From: Oscillospiraceae bacterium | GTDB lineage: Bacteria > Bacillota > Clostridia > Oscillospirales > Ruminococcaceae | DNA: 64,000 nt | Assembly: GCA_012520915.1 (NCBI GenBank) | Contig: JAAYNJ010000019.1 | Location: 48,961 to 112,960, forward strand | Direction: 5' to 3' | The notes under the pieces: generated by a model | The model's input: the letters and a program-made list of their open reading frames with translations, nothing else | Databases searched by the model: none | What the model was told of the DNA's origin: nothing | In this document: positions 8,236 to 17,199 of the stretch, in pieces | How positions within the stretch are numbered: position 1 is the first letter of the stretch | Layout: the number at the start of each line of letters is the position of its first letter | Program-made: the position numbers and the translations under genes

Positions 8236-9150
8236 ATGGCAGTATTTCGGGTAGAGCGAAACAAGGGCTATACCGTAATGAGCAACCATCATCTGCGGAA
8301 CAGGGAGCTTTCCCTGAAAGCAAAAGGCTTGCTTTCTCAAATGCTTTCGCTACCGGAGGATTGGGACTATACCCTTGCGGGACTTTCCCATATCAACCGA
8401 GAGAAAATCGATGCAATCCGCGAAGCAATCAAAGAGTTGGAACAGGCCGGATACATCGTCCGTTCCCGTACAAGAGATGAAAAAGGACGATTGCGCGGCG
8501 CGGACTATGTGATCTATGAACAACCGCCAGCATCGGATTTACCTACATTGGAAAATCCAACGTTGGAAAAACCAACGCAGGAAAACCCTACGTTGGAAAA
8601 TCCAATGCAATTAAATAAAGAAATACTAAATAAAGATCTAAAAAATAAAGATGGATCAATTATCGATTCCATTCCTATCCTTTCCCCTGACCCCTTCCCT
8701 TTGGAGACTGCTGTGCAGCCGGAAAGGAAAAGAACGGAAGGAAGCGATGCATATAAGGTGTATGAGGAAATAATCAAAGACAATATCGAGTATGAACATC
8801 TTATCAAGACAGAAAATCTTGACCGCGACAGGATTGATGAAATCCTTGACATCATTCTTGAAACGGTCTGTTCTTCAAGAAGGAAAATTCGCGTTGCAGG
8901 AGACGATTACCCGGCAGAGCTGGTAAAAAGCAAGTTTATGAAGCTTGACAGTGAACATATACGCTTCGTTCTTGACTGTATGCGTGATAACACCACAGAG
9001 ATACGTAACATCAAGCAGTATCTAAAAGCTGCGCTGTTCAATGCCCCATCCACCATTGGCAGCTATTACACAGCCCTTGTCAATTACGACATGTACGGAG
9101 GCGGCGCACTCTGCCGACCCAAACCTGATCTGAAGGAGGAAATCATATGA
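8236..9150 (+). CDS. Replication-initiator-like protein (DUF6017 type)
   Basis: This 304-residue protein has a conserved N-terminus (FRVERNKGYTVMSNHHLRN, then LSLKAKGLLSQMLSLPEDWDYTLAGLS) that is the winged-helix region of the replication-initiator/DUF6017 proteins found at the start of Tn1549-like elements. The middle is low complexity, with a short repeated segment related to NPTLE (about residues 103-123). A C-terminal helical region follows (FVLDCMRDNTTEIRNIKQYLKAALFNAP). A GAGGAGG ribosome site precedes the ATG. It probably binds DNA and supports replication of the excised circle or regulates the transfer genes. The stop overlaps the next gene's start by 4 bp, so this is the head of the transfer operon. 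Confidence 0.75.
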   Translation: MAVFRVERNKGYTVMSNHHLRNRELSLKAKGLLSQMLSLPEDWDYTLAGLSHINREKIDAIREAIKELEQAGYIVRSRTRDEKGRLRGADYVIYEQPPASDLPTLENPTLEKPTQENPTLENPMQLNKEILNKDLKNKDGSIIDSIPILSPDPFPLETAVQPERKRTEGSDAYKVYEEIIKDNIEYEHLIKTENLDRDRIDEILDIILETVCSSRRKIRVAGDDYPAELVKSKFMKLDSEHIRFVLDCMRDNTTEIRNIKQYLKAALFNAPSTIGSYYTALVNYDMYGGGALCRPKPDLKEEII

Positions 9151-9359
9151 GACAGGGAACCCTTATTTTTGATGAGTATCGGGATCGCTATGACATCCGC
9201 TTTGATCTTGCCGAATATTACGGCGGGCTTCACTGCGGAGACTGCCTTGAGGTGTTTACCCGCGGCAAGTGGAAGCCTGCGCGGATGGAGTACGGCGATA
9301 ACTGGTATCTTGTCGGAATCCGCACCGAGGATCTAAATGGCCTTAAAGTGCGGATTTAA
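9147..9359 (+). CDS. DUF5348 family protein
   Basis: This small 70-residue protein (MRQGTLIFDEYRDRYDIRF, YYGGLHCGDCLEVF, GDNWYLVGI) matches the conserved ICE family DUF5348. It is predicted to be an all-beta cytoplasmic protein. The ATGA overlap with the preceding gene shows translational coupling. Its function is unknown; it always accompanies the replication/transfer module in this type of element. Confidence 0.7.
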   Translation: MRQGTLIFDEYRDRYDIRFDLAEYYGGLHCGDCLEVFTRGKWKPARMEYGDNWYLVGIRTEDLNGLKVRI

Positions 9360-9398
9360 TCACTATTCTTGTAGGGCAGAGAGAAAGGAGGCCGGTAA

Positions 9399-9881
9399 AT
9401 GCAGGATGAAATCAACGAAAAAACGATCATGCTTTCTATTCAGGCAACAAAGCTGACAGCAAGGCTCTTGCAGAAAGCAATCAAGCTGCTGCTTTTGCAA
9501 GCTAAAAAAGAAATGGCGAAACAGTCCATTCCCCACGGAAAACAGACACTTAAACAGCTCATGCGGCAAAATGCCGGTGTCTCCAACATTGAGATAACCG
9601 GGGATAATATCAAAGCTTTTGAGCATACTGCAAAGAAATACGGCATCGACTTTGCGCTGAAAAAGGACATAAGCTGTGTGCCGCCCCGCTACCTTGTATT
9701 CTTCAAGGGACGTGATGCAGATGCGCTCATGTCGGCATTTAAGGAGTTTTCTGCAAAGAAGCTGACGCAGGAGAAAAAGCCGTCGCTTACAAAAACTCTG
9801 GCTGCATTCAAGGAAATCGCCAAACAGAAAAATGCGGAGCGCGGCCAAGTTAAGAAGAAAGACAGGAGGATTGAGCGATGA
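9399..9881 (+). CDS. pcfB: PcfB family protein (DUF3801), coupling-protein accessory
   Basis: This 160-residue protein begins with the helical segment TARLLQKAIKLLLLQAKKE and has a core FEHTAKKYGIDFALKKD...RYLVFFKGRDADALMSAF, the pattern of DUF3801/PcfB. In the enterococcal plasmid pCF10, PcfB is an accessory needed for conjugation. It directly precedes the VirD4 gene with a 4-bp overlap, consistent with a role in delivering the relaxase-DNA complex to the coupling ATPase. The basic C-terminal tail (KEIAKQKNAERGQVKKKDRR) could contact DNA. The start is supported by an AAAGGAGG site. Confidence 0.8.
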   Translation: MQDEINEKTIMLSIQATKLTARLLQKAIKLLLLQAKKEMAKQSIPHGKQTLKQLMRQNAGVSNIEITGDNIKAFEHTAKKYGIDFALKKDISCVPPRYLVFFKGRDADALMSAFKEFSAKKLTQEKKPSLTKTLAAFKEIAKQKNAERGQVKKKDRRIER

Positions 9882-11650
9882 ACACAGAAACTTTGAAAAA
9901 ATGGATTTTACCGAATCTGCCTTATCTGTTCTTTTTCTATCTCTTTGATAAAGTGTCACAGGCATTCAGTCTTACCCCCGGCGCTGACCTTTCCGGAAAG
10001 GTGCTTTTCCTTGGGAAAGGTTTTGCTGCTGCCTTTGCAAGTGCTGCGCCGAGCTTTGCACCTCTTGATCTTTTCATCGGGATTACCGGTGCTGGATTGA
10101 TTCGCCTTATCATCTACGTGAAAGGGAAAAACGCAAAGAAATATCGAAAAGGAATCGAATACGGTTCTGCTCGTTGGGGAAGCGCAGCAGACATAAAGCC
10201 CTATGTCGATCCCGTCTTAGATAACAACATTCTCTTGACACGGACAGAACGGCTGATGATGAGTAATCGCCCGAAAAATCCGAAGTACGCGAGGAATAAA
10301 AATGTGCTGGTGATTGGCGGAAGCGGCAGCGGCAAAACAAGATTTTTTGTGAAGCCCAACCTCATGCAGCTTCATTCGAGCTATGTTGTAACGGATCCAA
10401 AGGGAACGGTATTGGTCGAGTGCGGACAGCTATTACAAAGAGCCGGGTACAGGATAAAAGTGCTGAACACCATAAACTTCAAAAAATCCATGCACTATAA
10501 CCCCTTTGCCTATCTGCACAGCGAAAAAGATATTTTGAAGCTGGTCAATACCATCATAGCCAACACCAAGGGAGACGGAGAACGGGCAACCGAAGATTTT
10601 TGGGTCAAAGCAGAACGTCTCTACTATACGGCGCTTATCGGCTATATCTGGTATGAAGCACCGGAAGAAGAAAAGACGTTTACGACACTACTTGACATGA
10701 TAAACGCAAGCGAAGCCCGCGAGGACGACGAGGACTTTCAAAATCCCGTCGATCTCATGTTTGAACGTCTGGCGTCAAAAGATCCGGATCACTTTGCCGT
10801 GAAGCAATATGCAAAATATAAATTAGCGGCGGGAAAAACTGCGAAAAGTATATTGATTAGCTGCGGTGCCCGCCTTGCACCCTTTGACATAAGGGAGCTT
10901 AGGGAGCTTTTGGAAACGGATGAAATGGAGCTTGACACCATAGGCGACAGGAAAACAGCACTGTTCGTTATCATCTCCGATACCGATGACACCTTTAACT
11001 TTGTTGTGAGTATCCTCTACACCCAGCTTTTCAACTTGCTTTGTGACAAGGCGGATGACGTGTATGGCGGCAGGCTGCCTGTTCATGTGCGCTGCCTTTT
11101 GGATGAGTTTGCAAATATCGGACAGATACCCAAATTTGAAAAGCTGATCGCCACGATCAGGAGCCGTGAAATATCTGCCTGCATCGTTCTTCAAAGTCAA
11201 AGCCAGCTAAAGGCAATCTACAAAGACAACGCCGATACCATTGTGGGGAATTGTGACAGCACCTTATTTCTCGGCGGCAAGGAGAAAACGACCTTAAAAG
11301 AAATATCGGAAATACTCGGCAAAGAAACCATCGACAGCTTTAATACCTCTGAAACGAGAGGACGGGAGCTGTCCCATGGGCTGAACTATCAAAAGCTCGG
11401 TAAGGAGCTGATGACGCAGGATGAGATCGCCGTCATGGACGGCGGCAAGTGCATCTTGCAGCTTAGGGGCGTCAGGCCGTTTTTCTCCGACAAATACGAC
11501 ATTACAAAGCATCCGAGGTACAAGTACCTTTCGGATTTTGACAAGAAAAACGCTTTTGATATTGAAACGTACAGGAAGCGCCATCCGCCCATTGTAAAGC
11601 CAGATGAAATCTTTGATTACTACGAAATAGACGCAGCAAATCTCACCTGA
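9878..11650 (+). CDS. virD4: VirD4/TraG type IV coupling ATPase
   Basis: This 590-residue protein has N-terminal transmembrane helices (about residues 12-30 and 65-87). Walker A is GGSGSGKTRF near residue 146, followed by YVVTDPKGT. Walker B is CLLDEFANIGQIPKFE around residue 408, and the segment CIVLQSQSQLKAIY is typical of TraG/VirD4. It is the inner-membrane ATPase that selects the relaxase-bound strand and passes it to the secretion channel. Length and motif order are normal for gram-positive ICE coupling proteins, so it looks intact. It is coupled to pcfB by overlap, and is followed by a leader-peptide/terminator region before the channel genes, which suggests a separate level of control downstream. 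Confidence 0.93.
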   Translation: MNTETLKKWILPNLPYLFFFYLFDKVSQAFSLTPGADLSGKVLFLGKGFAAAFASAAPSFAPLDLFIGITGAGLIRLIIYVKGKNAKKYRKGIEYGSARWGSAADIKPYVDPVLDNNILLTRTERLMMSNRPKNPKYARNKNVLVIGGSGSGKTRFFVKPNLMQLHSSYVVTDPKGTVLVECGQLLQRAGYRIKVLNTINFKKSMHYNPFAYLHSEKDILKLVNTIIANTKGDGERATEDFWVKAERLYYTALIGYIWYEAPEEEKTFTTLLDMINASEAREDDEDFQNPVDLMFERLASKDPDHFAVKQYAKYKLAAGKTAKSILISCGARLAPFDIRELRELLETDEMELDTIGDRKTALFVIISDTDDTFNFVVSILYTQLFNLLCDKADDVYGGRLPVHVRCLLDEFANIGQIPKFEKLIATIRSREISACIVLQSQSQLKAIYKDNADTIVGNCDSTLFLGGKEKTTLKEISEILGKETIDSFNTSETRGRELSHGLNYQKLGKELMTQDEIAVMDGGKCILQLRGVRPFFSDKYDITKHPRYKYLSDFDKKNAFDIETYRKRHPPIVKPDEIFDYYEIDAANLT

Positions 11651-11681
11651 TACGAACCTGATACGAAAAAGGAGGTAAAAA

Positions 11682-11795
11682 ATGCCATACGAAAAAACAG
11701 GATATAGGGCGCGGGCACCTACTTTTACCCGCGCGAAAGCTTTTGCCGCCGTATATGTACGGCGGTTTTTTCATACTCAGCACATCACACAATAA
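11682..11795 (+). CDS. Short leader-like ORF (37 aa) containing two hairpins
   Basis: ATG preceded by an ideal AAAGGAGG site; the product is 37 residues, rich in Arg and aromatics (MPYEKTGYRARAPTF...). I do not recognise a family. The coding sequence includes a GC-rich stem at 11709-11734 and a terminator-like stem at 11746-11765 with a T-run. This arrangement suggests a leader peptide whose translation affects termination before the channel genes, rather than a protein with its own function. Confidence 0.45.
   Translation: MPYEKTGYRARAPTFTRAKAFAAVYVRRFFHTQHITQ
11709..11771 (+). terminator. Two consecutive hairpins, possible attenuator ahead of the channel genes
   Basis: Stem 1 pairs GCGCGGG with CCCGCGC. 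Stem 2 pairs CCGCCGTA with TACGGCGG and is followed by six T residues. Both lie inside the 37-codon ORF between virD4 and Maff2. Confidence 0.65.
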
Positions 11796-11837
11796 CAATT
11801 TAACAGCCGCAAAGCGGCAGAAAGTGAGGAAATATTT

Positions 11838-12053
11838 ATGTCATTTTTCAACAGTGCAGTAGGCGTATTGCAGACCCTTGTTATCGCGCTTGGCGCAGGC
11901 CTTGGAATCTGGGGTGTCATCAACTTAATGGAGGGTTACGGAAACGATAACCCGGGCGCAAAGTCTCAGGGCATGAAGCAGCTTATGGCAGGCGGCGGTG
12001 TCGCCCTGATCGGCACGGTGCTTGTGCCGCTTCTTAGAGGTCTGTTTGGATAA
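11838..12053 (+). CDS. Maff2 family membrane protein (pilin-like position)
   Basis: This 71-residue protein has two hydrophobic segments (LQTLVIALGAGLGIWGVINL and LMAGGGVALIGTVLVPLLRGL) separated by a short polar Gly/Asn-rich loop. The pattern matches the Maff2 family of Tn1549-like elements. Size, topology and position ahead of VirB6 and VirB4 resemble VirB2/TrbC-type subunits, so a pilus or channel subunit role is plausible but inferred. A ribosome site (GTGAGGAAA) precedes the ATG. Confidence 0.8.
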   Translation: MSFFNSAVGVLQTLVIALGAGLGIWGVINLMEGYGNDNPGAKSQGMKQLMAGGGVALIGTVLVPLLRGLFG

Positions 12054-12072
12054 ACACAGGAGGTAATCGCCT

Positions 12073-12942
12073 ATGCAGAGCATACTTGACGCGATTAACG
12101 AATGGATAAAGGAGCTTTTGATCGGAGCTATCAACGGGAATCTGTCAACTATGTTCGGGGATGTAAACGATAAGGTCGGCGCTATTGCCGCCGAGGTAGG
12201 CAAGACCCCGCAAGCGTGGAACGCAAACATTTTTTCGATGATTAAAATGCTGTCGGAAAATGTGATCGTGCCCATTGCGGGGATAGTCATAACATACGTC
12301 CTGTGCTACGAGCTGATCAGCATGGTCATCGACAAAAACAACATGCACGACTTTGATACATTCATGTTCTTTAAGTGGTTTTTCAAGGCGTGGGTTGCGG
12401 TGTTTCTGCTCACCCATACCTTTGACATCACGATGGCCGTATTTGATGTTGCGCAGCACGTTGTAGCAAGGTCGGCGGGCGTCATAAGCGGCAGCACCAG
12501 CATTGATGTTGCCGCTGCCCTGTCGTCTTTGCAAGAGGGACTTAATTCAATGGAAATCCCCGAACTGTTATTACTCACGATGGAAACAACCCTCGTCAGT
12601 TTCGGCATGAAAATCATGTCCATTGTCATTACGGTCGTAATCTACGGGCGTATGATTCAGATTTACCTTTATTGTTCGGTATCGCCTATCCCATTTGCAA
12701 CACTGACAAACCGGGAGTGGGGACAGATCGGAAACAACTTCCTGCGCGGTCTCATTGCTCTTGGCTTTCAAGGATTTCTCATCATGGTATGCGTCGGAAT
12801 CTATGCAGTGCTCATAAGCAGCTTGGTTGTTGCAGATAACTTGTCAACCGCCATCTTTTCCATTGCTGCCTACACCGTACTGCTTTGCTTCATGCTGATG
12901 AAATCCGATTCCATCGCAAAATCGCTGTTTTCAGCACATTAA
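12073..12942 (+). CDS. VirB6/TrbL-like polytopic channel protein
   Basis: This 289-residue protein has about six transmembrane helices, including VIVPIAGIVITYVLCYELISMV, FFKAWVAVFLLTHTF and FLIMVCVGIYAVLISSLVV. This is the topology of the VirB6/TrbL family in gram-positive ICEs (CD1104-like), which forms part of the inner-membrane translocation pore. It follows Maff2 with a 19-bp gap and an AGGAGG site. Its TAA stop is immediately followed by the ribosome site of the adenine methylase gene, so the genes are translated as one operon. No catalytic motif is expected. Confidence 0.82.
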   Translation: MQSILDAINEWIKELLIGAINGNLSTMFGDVNDKVGAIAAEVGKTPQAWNANIFSMIKMLSENVIVPIAGIVITYVLCYELISMVIDKNNMHDFDTFMFFKWFFKAWVAVFLLTHTFDITMAVFDVAQHVVARSAGVISGSTSIDVAAALSSLQEGLNSMEIPELLLLTMETTLVSFGMKIMSIVITVVIYGRMIQIYLYCSVSPIPFATLTNREWGQIGNNFLRGLIALGFQGFLIMVCVGIYAVLISSLVVADNLSTAIFSIAAYTVLLCFMLMKSDSIAKSLFSAH

Positions 12943-12954
12943 AGGAGGAAGCAC

Positions 12955-13491
12955 ATTACAAAAAAATACAACATTATCTACGCGGATCCGCCGTGGCATT
13001 ACAATCAAAAACGATTGTCCGGCGCAGCGGAACATCATTATCCTACCATGAACATAGAAAAGCTTTGTGCGCTTCCTGTCTCTGAAATAGCAGAAAAGGA
13101 CTGCGCACTTTTTCTATGGGCGACATTCCCCCAGCTTCCCGAAGCTCTGCGTCTAATCAAAGCCTGGGGCTTTACCTATAAAACGGTTGCCTTTGTCTGG
13201 CTCAAATTAAATCGAAAATCCCGCACATGGTTTTACGGGCTGGGCTTTTGGACAAGAGGAAATGCGGAAATCTGCCTCTTTTCAACCAAAGGACATCCGA
13301 AACGTAAGGCAGCAAATATTCACCAGCTCATTGTTAGCCAGATTGAGCAGCACAGCAAAAAGCCGGACGAGGCACGGGATAAAATTGTTGCCCTCATGGG
13401 CGATCTTCCCCGCATAGAGCTTTTTGCAAGACAAAAGACGCCGGGCTGGGATGTGTGGGGAAATGAAATAGAAAACAGTATCAGGCTTTAG
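12955..13491 (+). CDS. MT-A70-type DNA N6-adenine methyltransferase, probable ATT start
   Basis: About 178 residues. IIYADPPWHY near the N-terminus is the DPPW catalytic motif of MT-A70-like methylases; FLWATFPQLPEAL and ELFARQKTPGWDVWGNE are conserved later blocks. It probably methylates adenines in the element's DNA, protecting it from restriction in a new host. No ATG, GTG or TTG occurs in frame between the upstream stop (12940-12942) and the catalytic motif; the first TTG, at 13015, would delete that motif. The reading frame gives I-T-K-K-Y-N-I-I from an ATT codon 6 bp after AGGAGG, exactly where relatives would have ATG. I therefore place the start at ATT 12955. Confidence 0.82.
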   Translation: MTKKYNIIYADPPWHYNQKRLSGAAEHHYPTMNIEKLCALPVSEIAEKDCALFLWATFPQLPEALRLIKAWGFTYKTVAFVWLKLNRKSRTWFYGLGFWTRGNAEICLFSTKGHPKRKAANIHQLIVSQIEQHSKKPDEARDKIVALMGDLPRIELFARQKTPGWDVWGNEIENSIRL

Positions 13492-13506
13492 AAAGGAGGA
13501 TTTTAG

Positions 13507-13899
13507 ATGGCCTATGTACCCGTACCAAAGGATCTGTCAAAAGTAAAAACAAAGGTTGCATTAAACCTTACCAAACGGCAGATCATTTGCTTTGCGGCAG
13601 CCCTTATCACAGGCTTGCCGCTTTTCTTTTTACTCAAAGGAAGCACCGGAATGAGCTTTGCCGCTTTTACCATGATTCTTATCATGCTCCCGTGCTTTCT
13701 GCTTGCCATGTATGAAAAGCATGGACAGCCCCTTGAGCAGGTGATTAAAAACATCATTCAGACAAAATACATTCGCCCAAAGGAGCGTCCCTATCAGACA
13801 AACAATTTTTATTCTGCCCTTGAAAGACAACGAAAATTAGAAAAGGAGGTAGCAGCCATTGTCAAAGGAAAAAGCAAAAACCGCAAAGGTAAAGCGTAA
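13507..13899 (+). CDS. prgI: PrgI family type IV secretion protein
   Basis: This 130-residue protein starts MAYVPVPKDLSKVKTKVALNLTKRQ and has two adjacent hydrophobic segments (ICFAAALITGLPLFFLL and FAAFTMILIMLPCFLLAMYEKHGQPLEQ), the hallmark of PrgI/VirB3-like proteins that pair with VirB4. It has a GAAAGGAGG site. The 3' end overlaps the VirB4 start by 41 bp; overlap of these two partners is usual and supports stoichiometric translation. It sits in the cytoplasmic membrane at the base of the conjugation channel. Confidence 0.88.
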   Translation: MAYVPVPKDLSKVKTKVALNLTKRQIICFAAALITGLPLFFLLKGSTGMSFAAFTMILIMLPCFLLAMYEKHGQPLEQVIKNIIQTKYIRPKERPYQTNNFYSALERQRKLEKEVAAIVKGKSKNRKGKA

Positions 13900-16258
13900 G
13901 CTGACCCGCGCGGAAAAGAAACAGATCGCCGCCGTAATCCGGCAGGCAAAGGGTGACGGAAAAGCACACAGCGCCCAAGATACCATTCCATATTTGCAGA
14001 TGTTCCCGGACGGGATATGCCGCGTGACAGAGAAACGTTACAGCAAGACCATAGCCTTTGAGGACATCAACTATCAGCTTGCACAGTCTGATGAAAAGAC
14101 CGCCATTTTTGAAAATTGGTGCGACTTTCTCAACTACTTTGATTCCTCGGTTTCGGTGCAGCTATCCTTTATCAATCAGGGATCGCGCCGTGCGGAAGCA
14201 GAGCAGACCATAGATATTCCTGCAAAAGCGGATGCTTTTTCCTCTATCCGAAAGGAATATACGGAAATGCTGAAAAGTCAGCTTGCAAAGGGCAACAACG
14301 GACTTGTGAAGCATAAATACATCACTTTCTCTATCGAAGCCGAGAATATCAGCATGGCAAAATCCCGCCTTGCCCGTATCGAAACGGATATTTTAGGCAA
14401 TTTCAAAGTGCTTGGCGTAGCCGCGCACCCCATGACCGGTGCGGAACGCCTAAAGATGCTGCACAGCATCTTCCACCCCGGCGGCGAGCCATTCGCCTTT
14501 TCATGGGATTGGCTGCCGCCTTCGGGACTTTCCACAAAGGACTTTATCGCGCCGTCCTCTTTCCGTTTCGGAGAAGGACGCAGCTTTCGCATGGGCGGCA
14601 GGTTCGGCGCAGTAAGCTTTCTTGAAATTCTTGCCCCGGAGCTGAACGACCGGGTGCTGTCTGATCTGTTAGATCTTGAAACCGGAGTGATTGTAAATCT
14701 TCATATCCGCAGCATCGATCAGAGCGAGGCGATCAAGGAGATCAAGCGGAAAATAACAGACCTCGACAAGATGAAAATAGAAGAACAAAAGAAAGCGATC
14801 CGCTCCGGCTATGACATGGATATCCTGCCTTCCGACCTTGCCACCTATGGCGGTGAGGCAAAAAATCTCTTGCAGGATTTACAGAGCAGAAATGAGCGAA
14901 TGTTCCTGATTACTTTTCTGGTTGTAAACATGGCGGACACGAAGCGAAAGCTGGATAATGACATTTTCGCAGCGGCGGGCGTTGCACAAAAATACAACTG
15001 TGCTTTGACCCGCCTTGACTATATGCAGGAAGATGGCTTTATGTCAGCAATTCCTATCGGAAACAATCTCATTCCTATTGAAAGAGGGCTTACCACAAGC
15101 AGCACCGCGATCTTTGTTCCGTTCATCACACAGGAGCTTTTTCAGAGCGGCGAAGCCCTCTATTACGGATTAAACGCCCTTTCAAACAACATGATCCTGT
15201 GTGACAGAAAGAAGCTTAAAACACCTAATGGACTGATCCTCGGTACTCCCGGCTCCGGTAAATCTTTTTCGGCAAAACGAGAAATCACCAACGCCTTTCT
15301 CATTACAGACGATGACATCATTATCTGCGACCCGGAAGCCGAGTATTACCCGCTTGTAGAGAGGCTTCACGGACAGGTGATCCGCATTTCACCGACCAGC
15401 AAGGAATACGTCAACCCTATGGACATCAACCTGAATTACTCTGAGGACGATAACCCGCTGGCGCTGAAATCAGATTTTATTCTTTCCCTCTGCGAGCTGG
15501 TAATCGGCGGCAAGGAAGGACTTGCCCCGATTGAAAAGACCGTCATTGACCGCGCCGTGCAGAGTGTGTATCGAAACTATCTGGCAGACCCGGACCCGGA
15601 GAGGATGCCGATTTTAGGAGATCTCTACAATGAGCTTTTGAAGCAGCCGGAACCGGAAGTTGCGCGAGTTGCGGCAGCACTTGAGCTTTATGTCTCCGGT
15701 TCTCTCAACGTCTTTAACCACCGTACCAACGTGGAGCTTTCTAACCGGCTTGTATGCTTTGACATCAAGCAGCTCGGAAAACAGTTAAAAAAATTAGGCA
15801 TGTTAATCATTCAGGATCAGGTATGGAATCGCGTTACCGTAAACCGGGCGGCAAGCAAGGCAACACGCTATTACATGGACGAGTTTCACCTTTTGCTGCG
15901 CGAGGAACAGACCGCCGCTTACAGTGTCGAGATTTGGAAGCGCTTTAGGAAATGGTCGGGCATCCCAACAGGGATCACCCAGAACGTCAAGGATCTTCTT
16001 TCCAGCCGGGAAGTAGAAAACATCTTTGAGAACTCCGACTTTATCCTGATGCTCAATCAGGCAGGCGGCGACCAGGCGATTCTTGCAAAGCAGCTTTCAA
16101 TATCGCCGCAGCAGATGAAGTTTGTTACCCATGCCGAGGCAGGCGAAGGGCTGCTCTTTTACGGCAATGTGATCCTGCCCTTTGTAGACCGCTTCCCGAT
16201 CAATACCGAGCTTTACAAGGTCATGACGACAAAGCCGGAGGAAGTGAGCGGCGCATGA
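13859..16258 (+). CDS. virB4: VirB4-like conjugation ATPase
   Basis: This 799-residue protein has Walker A GTPGSGKSFSAKRE near residue 460 and Walker B RYYMDEFHLLLRE near residue 670. The preceding N-terminal domain (about residues 45-430) is typical of VirB4 proteins of the CD1110/TraE group. It powers assembly of, and substrate transfer through, the type IV secretion channel. The start is a TTG eight bases after AGGAGGT, inside the 3' end of prgI. Downstream, its TGA overlaps the ATG of a second methylase (ATGATG). The length is normal and the frame intact. Confidence 0.93.
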   Translation: MSKEKAKTAKVKRKLTRAEKKQIAAVIRQAKGDGKAHSAQDTIPYLQMFPDGICRVTEKRYSKTIAFEDINYQLAQSDEKTAIFENWCDFLNYFDSSVSVQLSFINQGSRRAEAEQTIDIPAKADAFSSIRKEYTEMLKSQLAKGNNGLVKHKYITFSIEAENISMAKSRLARIETDILGNFKVLGVAAHPMTGAERLKMLHSIFHPGGEPFAFSWDWLPPSGLSTKDFIAPSSFRFGEGRSFRMGGRFGAVSFLEILAPELNDRVLSDLLDLETGVIVNLHIRSIDQSEAIKEIKRKITDLDKMKIEEQKKAIRSGYDMDILPSDLATYGGEAKNLLQDLQSRNERMFLITFLVVNMADTKRKLDNDIFAAAGVAQKYNCALTRLDYMQEDGFMSAIPIGNNLIPIERGLTTSSTAIFVPFITQELFQSGEALYYGLNALSNNMILCDRKKLKTPNGLILGTPGSGKSFSAKREITNAFLITDDDIIICDPEAEYYPLVERLHGQVIRISPTSKEYVNPMDINLNYSEDDNPLALKSDFILSLCELVIGGKEGLAPIEKTVIDRAVQSVYRNYLADPDPERMPILGDLYNELLKQPEPEVARVAAALELYVSGSLNVFNHRTNVELSNRLVCFDIKQLGKQLKKLGMLIIQDQVWNRVTVNRAASKATRYYMDEFHLLLREEQTAAYSVEIWKRFRKWSGIPTGITQNVKDLLSSREVENIFENSDFILMLNQAGGDQAILAKQLSISPQQMKFVTHAEAGEGLLFYGNVILPFVDRFPINTELYKVMTTKPEEVSGA

Positions 16259-17199
16259 TGGATAGGATCATCAACCGCGACGCGCTCTATGCCCTGCGGG
16301 AGCTGCCGTATGAAAGCATCCATTGCTGCGTGACTTCTCCGCCGTATTACGCACTTAGAGACTATGGGCTTGACGCACAGATCGGACGGGAAAATACGCC
16401 GGAGGAATATATCGGGCGGCTTGTCGAGGTGTTTCGTGAAGTAAAGCGTGTGCTGCGGCAGGATGGCACCTTGTGGCTGAATATATCAGATACCTATTGC
16501 GGAACCGGAAGTAAAGGCAGCTATACCGATCCGCTAAACCCAAAAGGCAGAAACGGGCAGAGTGTTTCCCTTGCGCATAAGGCAAACGGCTGCAAAAAAA
16601 AGGATTTGATCGGGATCCCGTGGATGCTGGCCTTTGCGCTTCGCGCTGACGGCTGGTTTCTAAGGAGTGACATCATCTGGCAGAAAGAAAACCCTATGCC
16701 GGAAAGCATAAAGGACAGACCCAGCCGGTGCTATGAACATATCTTCCTGCTGGCAAAGTCAAAAAGCTATTACTATGATGCCACTTCGATTGCAGAGCCA
16801 ATAGCACCCTCTACGGCAGCACGTTACAAAGCCGGGCGCGGCAGCGGCAAATACGCAAATGGAATACCCGGTCAGGGCAAGGTGCAAAGCATCAACCGTC
16901 CGCGAACTGCGGGAACCTTTACCGATGCGGATGTTTCACCGTTTAGAAACAAACGGGATGTATGGCTTATCAACACCGTTCCGTACAAGGGAGCACACTT
17001 TGCGGCTTTCCCGCCGAAGCTTGCGGAAACCTGTATCAAGGCGGGTTGCCCGGAGGGAGGAATCGTTCTTGATCCTTTCTTTGGAAGCGGCACAACCGGA
17101 CTTGTGGCAAAGGAGCTTGACCGCCACTACATCGGCATTGAATTAAATAGTGAGTATTGCGCCCTTGCACGGGCGCGGATCGGAGGTGAAACCAAATGA
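16255..17199 (+). CDS. Site-specific DNA methyltransferase (N4/N6, beta-class motif order)
   Basis: This 314-residue protein has the catalytic motif TSPPYYALRDYG near residue 27 and the SAM-binding motif DPFFGSGTTGLVAKELDRHYIGIEL near residue 276. The order motif IV before motif I places it in the beta class of amino-methyltransferases. No cognate nuclease gene is adjacent, so it is an orphan methylase carried with the conjugation operon; it probably alters the element's methylation to evade host restriction. It overlaps VirB4 at its start and the next gene at its end (4 bp), so it is part of one transcript. Whether it makes N4-methylcytosine or N6-methyladenine cannot be decided from TSPPY alone. 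Confidence 0.88.
   Translation: MMDRIINRDALYALRELPYESIHCCVTSPPYYALRDYGLDAQIGRENTPEEYIGRLVEVFREVKRVLRQDGTLWLNISDTYCGTGSKGSYTDPLNPKGRNGQSVSLAHKANGCKKKDLIGIPWMLAFALRADGWFLRSDIIWQKENPMPESIKDRPSRCYEHIFLLAKSKSYYYDATSIAEPIAPSTAARYKAGRGSGKYANGIPGQGKVQSINRPRTAGTFTDADVSPFRNKRDVWLINTVPYKGAHFAAFPPKLAETCIKAGCPEGGIVLDPFFGSGTTGLVAKELDRHYIGIELNSEYCALARARIGGETK

Noticed and set aside
9363..9965. 200-codon frame on the minus strand
   Set aside because: Antisense shadow of pcfB and virD4, which have clear family features and ribosome sites.
13015..13491. TTG start for the MT-A70 methylase
   Set aside because: It would remove the DPPW catalytic motif; the upstream ATT with AGGAGG fits better.
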